A DNA stretch of 26,378 bases from Flavobacteriaceae bacterium (GTDB lineage Bacteria; Bacteroidota; Bacteroidia; Flavobacteriales; Flavobacteriaceae). Every line of letters starts with the position of its first letter. Within the stretch, counting starts at the first letter, position 1. The translations under genes were made by a program, and so were the position numbers. The DNA lies in contig JAKISG010000030.1 of NCBI GenBank assembly GCA_021648755.1, forward strand, positions 1-26,378, given 5' to 3'. This document shows positions 22,682 through 26,378 of the stretch, piece after piece. The notes under the pieces are model-generated. The model made no database searches and had not been told where the DNA came from. It saw only the letters and a program-made list of their open reading frames with translations.

Positions 22682-23398
22682 TTATTTAAAAACGGATTGC
22701 AACACCGCTAATGATTTAGGTCTTTTAAATGCTGGCAAATGTAAAGCAAAATAATCAATTAAAAACGTTAAAAATAAGTACCTTTTTTTTGCATTAAATT
22801 TCATTTTTAAAATAGTATCAAAATTTATACCAATTATTGATTTTAACAGTGTTAAATTTTCATCAAAAATAAAATTAGTTATTGGTTTGTTTTTTGTAAA
22901 AACACCTTGTTTTAAATCAAAAAAAGAAGTGTTTTCTGTATTGTTTTTAGGGTAAAACCCTAAGTGTTTTGTTAAATTTAATAAAAAAAGTAAATGAAAA
23001 TTAGTTATTTCATTATGGCTATCTAACCAAATAAATGCTTTTTCTAAAAATTGAAATAATGTTATATTTTCTTCTTCCTCTTTCAATACATTAGTTAAAA
23101 TTTCGGCTAAAAAAATAGCCATAGTACTTTTATAAATATTGGTATGTAAAGAATGAAATGGATGGTAAACTTGAAGTTCTTTGATATAGTTTAAATTTCC
23201 TTTGTTATTATGTTTTGCAACTATTTCTAATAAAGTAAAAATTTGAAAATGTGCTGGTTTTAATTTTCCTTTTTTAGTTGTTAATATTCCTTTTAATAAA
23301 TAGGCTTTTATTCCTCTCTCGGTATAACATTTTACAATTAAACTTGAGTCTTGAAATTTAATAGTATTTAAAACGATTGCTTTGGTTAAAACTAACAT
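22682..23398 (-). CDS. recO: DNA repair protein RecO
   Basis: This 238-residue protein has the RecO pattern: an N-terminal OB fold (1-80; AIVLNTIKFQDSSLIVKCYT, LKGILTTKKGKLKP) and a helical C-terminal part (HLLFLLNLTKHLGFYPKN). RecO works with RecR and RecF to load RecA onto SSB-coated single-stranded DNA in gap repair. The zinc-binding cysteines of some RecO proteins are not present. It lies between porZ and the TonB-dependent receptor on the minus strand; recO beside porZ is a recurrent arrangement in Bacteroidota. A 59-base gap with a short direct repeat separates it from porZ. Confidence 0.93.
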   Translation of the reverse strand: MLVLTKAIVLNTIKFQDSSLIVKCYTERGIKAYLLKGILTTKKGKLKPAHFQIFTLLEIVAKHNNKGNLNYIKELQVYHPFHSLHTNIYKSTMAIFLAEILTNVLKEEEENITLFQFLEKAFIWLDSHNEITNFHLLFLLNLTKHLGFYPKNNTENTSFFDLKQGVFTKNKPITNFIFDENLTLLKSIIGINFDTILKMKFNAKKRYLFLTFLIDYFALHLPAFKRPKSLAVLQSVFK

Positions 23399-23411
23399 TT
23401 GTTCTTGTTTT

Positions 23412-23449
23412 ACGCAAAGGTCGCAAGTTTTTTTACAAAGGTTGCAAAG
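23412..23449. repeat. Degenerate GCAAAG direct repeat between porZ and recO
   Basis: ACGCAAAGGTCGCAAG (23412-23427) and TACAAAGGTTGCAAAG (23434-23449) are imperfect direct copies 22 bases apart. Related CTTTGCG/CTTTGTG stretches occur at 10358-10425 and 12486-12502. It may be a dispersed low-complexity repeat of the genome; no function is claimed. Confidence 0.45.
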
Positions 23450-23457
23450 AAATTAAC

Positions 23458-25767
23458 TTATTTAATTATCGCGATTTTAGTAATTGAAGTTTCACTTTTA
23501 TCTGGTAAGGTTAATAAAACGATATATACTCCTGAAGCTACTTTTCTACCTGCTAGGTTTGTTTTATTCCAAATTACTTTTCCCCCCTTTATTTCTGAAC
23601 CTTCAATTACATTGGTTTCATGTACTAAATAACCTGCACTATCTACTATTTTAACATTAGTTCCTCTTGGCAAATGTGTCCCATTTCTACCGTCAATAGT
23701 TATAAATTCGTTAGCACTTGTTGATGGGTTAGGGTACGCATAAGTTTCTCCTAAAGTATCACCAAATGGTGCAACATTATTATTAAAAACTACAATTCCT
23801 TTTGCAGTTGCAAAATAGACTTTACCTGTGGTATTGTCTACCCGTATTTTTAAAATATCATTAGATGGTAATGGTGAATTTGTTGTATTAAAAAGGTTTA
23901 GTGTTTCTCTACCGCTTGGGTTTGTACCTAAAACACCGCTTGATTTTGTACCAAACCATTTATTGTCTGCACCATCAATTGCAATGGTACTTATAGATTG
24001 TACGCCAAGTAGAGTCTCTGCTTGTTCTTCTCCTGTCCCTCCTTCTAATCGTATTAATATAGGGTTTGCTGTATAGGTTTCTGCTTCAAAAATTCCTCCT
24101 ACTCCAGAAAACACAACTAAGCCTTTATCGGTACCTATCCAAATTCTATTATTTCTATCTGCAATAATTGCTTTTACTACATTAGTTGGTAACTTTCCCC
24201 TATCTGTTTGTGTTGTTAAACTTCTTTTAAGTTCTCCATTTTCATTAAAAACAATAGCGCCATAATCTCGCGTTGCTAACCATTTATTACCAATGTTATC
24301 TGTGCTTATTTCTCCAAGCCCTCTATCTGAACCTAAAACGGCTTCTTCAATATTAAAACTAGTCCAATTACCACTAGAATCATATTTTTTAATTTTATTA
24401 TTAGTCCATGCATTTGCTATCCATAAATCACTTTGATTATCAAATACTGATCCTGTAACTAAAGTTAAGCCTGAACCTCCTGTCCATTCTTCTAAACCAC
24501 TATTAAAAATATTAAATTTAGTTATAATCTCATCATCTACAACTTCAATCATTCCGTTTTTAAAAGAACTTAAAAAAACTCTATTTTCATGGTTTGGATC
24601 AATAGAGATATCTACTAGATCTACATATTCTACATCATTTATATAAGGTGTGTTTATCCAGTTTTCGCCGTTAAAGTGACTAAACCCTCTTCGTGTTCCA
24701 GTAAAGTTATAAGATGCATCATAAGCGCCATAAACAACCCAAAGATTATTGTCCTTTACTTCAATAGAAAAAGCATCATTAAACAGAGGTCCGTCTGGGT
24801 GAATTTCTTGATAAGTTGTTGTTTGTAATGGTTTTGTTAGGATTCCAAAAGTTGAAGTTGCTAAAAAAATAGTATTATCTTCTGTAAATGAATTGTGTAA
24901 TTCAAAATCAAATGCTATAGTTGTAGTTGCCACTTCTATTTGTGTTAAATTTATATCGAAAATAAAAGCACTAGATAATGTTGTTATGTTTAAAAATGTA
25001 TTAGTAGCATTTAAATTAATTATTGCACTTGAAAAATTAGTGCTATTTTGAAGTGTGTTTGGTGTTGGTATAGTATATAAAGTATTACTTCTGGTTGTAT
25101 ATAAATTAGCATTAAATTTTTTAATCGTATTAAAGTTGCCAACTAAGTTACCTTGAGGCTGTTGCCAATTATTAAAATCTATTAAAAAAGGATCATTAAT
25201 AGCGGCAGAATAAATTCCGTTTTCTGTAGCGGCATAAATTCTATCCTCAAATATTTCTGTTTGATTTATAGTAACTGATGATGATGCTAGACCAATAAAA
25301 TAAGTATCTCCAAATTCTAAATTTTCAATATTGTATTGTACAATTGCAAAAGGCGTTGATAAGTATAAGTTACTGCCCTCTTTTGAGATATGATTTATTT
25401 GCTTTGAACCAGAAATTGATAATCTTTCTATATCATCAGAAATAGTAATAGATCCGTTTTCATTAATTATTTCTACTAAACCATTTACATAACCAATAAC
25501 TATTCTACTAAACTCAGCATCATAAAATAATGCAGATGTTGTTTCGCCAGATAAGCCGTGAACGGATGATATTTTTTGATTTGTAGTCGTATTTAAGTCA
25601 TAAATAAAAACGGCATTATCAACAATTGCATAAATTTTATTCGCTGTTTTTACAAAATCTTTTACATTGTTATATGAATAAAAATCTTCCCAAGTATCAC
25701 TATAATCAATTTGAGAATAGGTGTAAAAATTTAAGGTTACTAAAAAAAGAAGTACTATTTTTTTCAT
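23458..25767 (-). CDS. porZ: PorZ, type IX secretion beta-propeller protein with C-terminal sorting domain
   Basis: The ATG at 25767 gives 769 residues starting MKKIVLLFLVTLNFYTYSQ, a clean signal peptide; an ATG three codons earlier is possible. Two seven-bladed-type propeller regions follow, with two-component-regulator-propeller repeats such as NKWLATRDYGAIVFNENG, NRIWIGTDKGLVVFSG and KVYFATAKGIVVFNN. The C-terminus (about 690-769) is a T9SS type A sorting domain: YAYPNPST, VKIVDSAGYLV, WNKTNLAGRKVASGVYIVLL. PorZ is part of the surface attachment complex that processes type IX cargo and links it to lipopolysaccharide. The gene is next to recO, as in relatives. Identification rests on architecture plus context; other propeller-CTD proteins are the alternative. 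Confidence 0.85.
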   Translation of the reverse strand: MKKIVLLFLVTLNFYTYSQIDYSDTWEDFYSYNNVKDFVKTANKIYAIVDNAVFIYDLNTTTNQKISSVHGLSGETTSALFYDAEFSRIVIGYVNGLVEIINENGSITISDDIERLSISGSKQINHISKEGSNLYLSTPFAIVQYNIENLEFGDTYFIGLASSSVTINQTEIFEDRIYAATENGIYSAAINDPFLIDFNNWQQPQGNLVGNFNTIKKFNANLYTTRSNTLYTIPTPNTLQNSTNFSSAIINLNATNTFLNITTLSSAFIFDINLTQIEVATTTIAFDFELHNSFTEDNTIFLATSTFGILTKPLQTTTYQEIHPDGPLFNDAFSIEVKDNNLWVVYGAYDASYNFTGTRRGFSHFNGENWINTPYINDVEYVDLVDISIDPNHENRVFLSSFKNGMIEVVDDEIITKFNIFNSGLEEWTGGSGLTLVTGSVFDNQSDLWIANAWTNNKIKKYDSSGNWTSFNIEEAVLGSDRGLGEISTDNIGNKWLATRDYGAIVFNENGELKRSLTTQTDRGKLPTNVVKAIIADRNNRIWIGTDKGLVVFSGVGGIFEAETYTANPILIRLEGGTGEEQAETLLGVQSISTIAIDGADNKWFGTKSSGVLGTNPSGRETLNLFNTTNSPLPSNDILKIRVDNTTGKVYFATAKGIVVFNNNVAPFGDTLGETYAYPNPSTSANEFITIDGRNGTHLPRGTNVKIVDSAGYLVHETNVIEGSEIKGGKVIWNKTNLAGRKVASGVYIVLLTLPDKSETSITKIAIIK

Positions 25768-26197
25768 AAAAATCATTTATTGTGTTTACCTAACGCAATA
25801 TTAAGTTATTTATTTTTATATAAACTCTAAATATCACTCTACATATTCCATAATTATTAAATTTGACTTTATCTTTTAAAGTAAAATTTTTATCAAACTT
25901 ATGCGACCAAATAAAAGTGCTTTCGTCAAAAGTGTGATTTGTAATTTTTTTTGATGTATAGATTCATATTGAGGCTGACTATTTCGGCAAATCAACTTCT
26001 TTAGATTCATTATTAAAAAGAGCGCTTAAAATAATTATATTTTCCTTACTTTTTTAAGTTTTAGTACTACCATAGATTTGCTCCTTATTATAATAAAGTA
26101 AAATTAAAAAAAGATAATAAAACCTTTTTTTCAAATAAAACAACCCTAAAAATTTGCATATTACCTAAAAGCACCTATTTTTACAAAAACCAATAAG
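25768..26197. other. 430-base intergenic region upstream of porZ and tssD
   Basis: This is a divergent region without a firm gene. On the minus strand an open stretch of 57 codons (25790-25963) lacks an ATG, and a 44-codon ATG frame (25876-26010) overlaps it. The former reads somewhat like protein (TNHTFDESTFIWSHKFDKNF) and could be a remnant, but neither is supported. No perfect TAnnTTTG box was seen for either flanking gene; AAAATTTG near 26148 is the closest. Confidence 0.4.
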
Positions 26198-26378
26198 ATG
26201 AGTATAAAAGCAACATTGCACATAGATGATAAAAAAAGAAATGTTTTATCTTATTACTACGACTTTTACCAACCAACAGACGCTAACAATCGCCCATCAG
26301 GCAAACCTATATTTCAAGGAGTACGCATCGTACTAGAAACCCAGCAAGACTTAAGTCTAGAAGAATGGGCAATAGCAG
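26198..26378 (+). CDS. tssD: Type VI secretion tube protein TssD (Hcp), Bacteroidota type, N-terminal part
   Basis: The gene runs off the window after 60 codons. The visible start MSIKATLHIDDKKRNVLSYY, followed by FYQPTDANNRPSGKP, GVRIVLETQQDLSLEEWAIA, is the N-terminus of the Bacteroidota Hcp/TssD family, which is about 130 residues long. TssD hexamers stack into the inner tube of the contractile type VI secretion system (subtype iii in this phylum). No other type VI gene lies in the window, so it could start a cluster, or be an orphan tssD next to an effector gene. Confidence 0.85.
   Translation, partial: MSIKATLHIDDKKRNVLSYYYDFYQPTDANNRPSGKPIFQGVRIVLETQQDLSLEEWAIA

Noticed and set aside
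25876..26010. 44-residue minus-strand ORF upstream of porZ
   Set aside because: It overlaps a longer open frame without a start, shows no recognisable motif, and looks like noncoding AT-rich sequence.

Overview
The window reads as a chromosomal segment of a member of the Flavobacteriaceae (Bacteroidota), probably a marine Polaribacter/Tenacibaculum-like organism; the genus is inference. The grounds are a strongly AT-rich sequence, TTA/AAA-rich codon use, promoters of the Bacteroidota TAnnTTTG type, no Shine-Dalgarno pattern, type IX secretion (T9SS) parts (PorP/SprF, OmpA partner, PorZ), a Bacteroidota-type TssD tube protein, and family-typical gene neighbourhoods (recO-porZ, aminotransferase-galE-pbpC).

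Layout. 1-1800 (+): the end of a PorP/SprF outer-membrane protein and its OmpA/PD40 partner. 1876-6261 (-): a respiratory operon running cyoE, two cox3-type genes, cox4, a SCO-like protein without copper ligands, and a genuine SCO copper chaperone, with a TAnnTTTG box before cyoE. 6409-6619 (+): tRNA-Gly(GCC) and tRNA-Leu(UAA), closed by a perfect 17-bp terminator stem. 6660-8576: a small accessory islet between tRNA-Leu and uvrC, holding a 12-bp tandem repeat, a frameshifted gene, a HigBA toxin-antitoxin pair, a possibly decayed plus-strand ORF behind a promoter, three tandem hairpin repeats, and the C-terminal stump of a Fic-family gene abutting the uvrC stop. 8573-11493 (-): uvrC, a DUF4230 protein, and a Rieske-like lipoprotein.

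11612-13613 (+): greA with a terminator-like hairpin in its leader, an overlapping HIT gene, and a PaaE-like flavin/2Fe-2S reductase. 13922-18531 (+): a sugar aminotransferase, galE and pbpC, a cell-envelope cluster. 18575-20110 (+): a TetR regulator and an alpha/beta hydrolase, each preceded by the same 17-bp operator-like sequence, the first inside a near-leaderless promoter. 20221-25767 (-): porZ, recO and a haem-type TonB-dependent receptor. 26198-26378 (+): the start of a tssD (Hcp) gene cut by the window edge.

Most of the window is ordinary core genome. The parts most worth a second look are the tRNA-Leu/uvrC islet and its hairpin array, the greA leader hairpin, the paired TetR sites, and the ligand-free SCO paralogue. 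I found no complete, clearly new multi-gene system.
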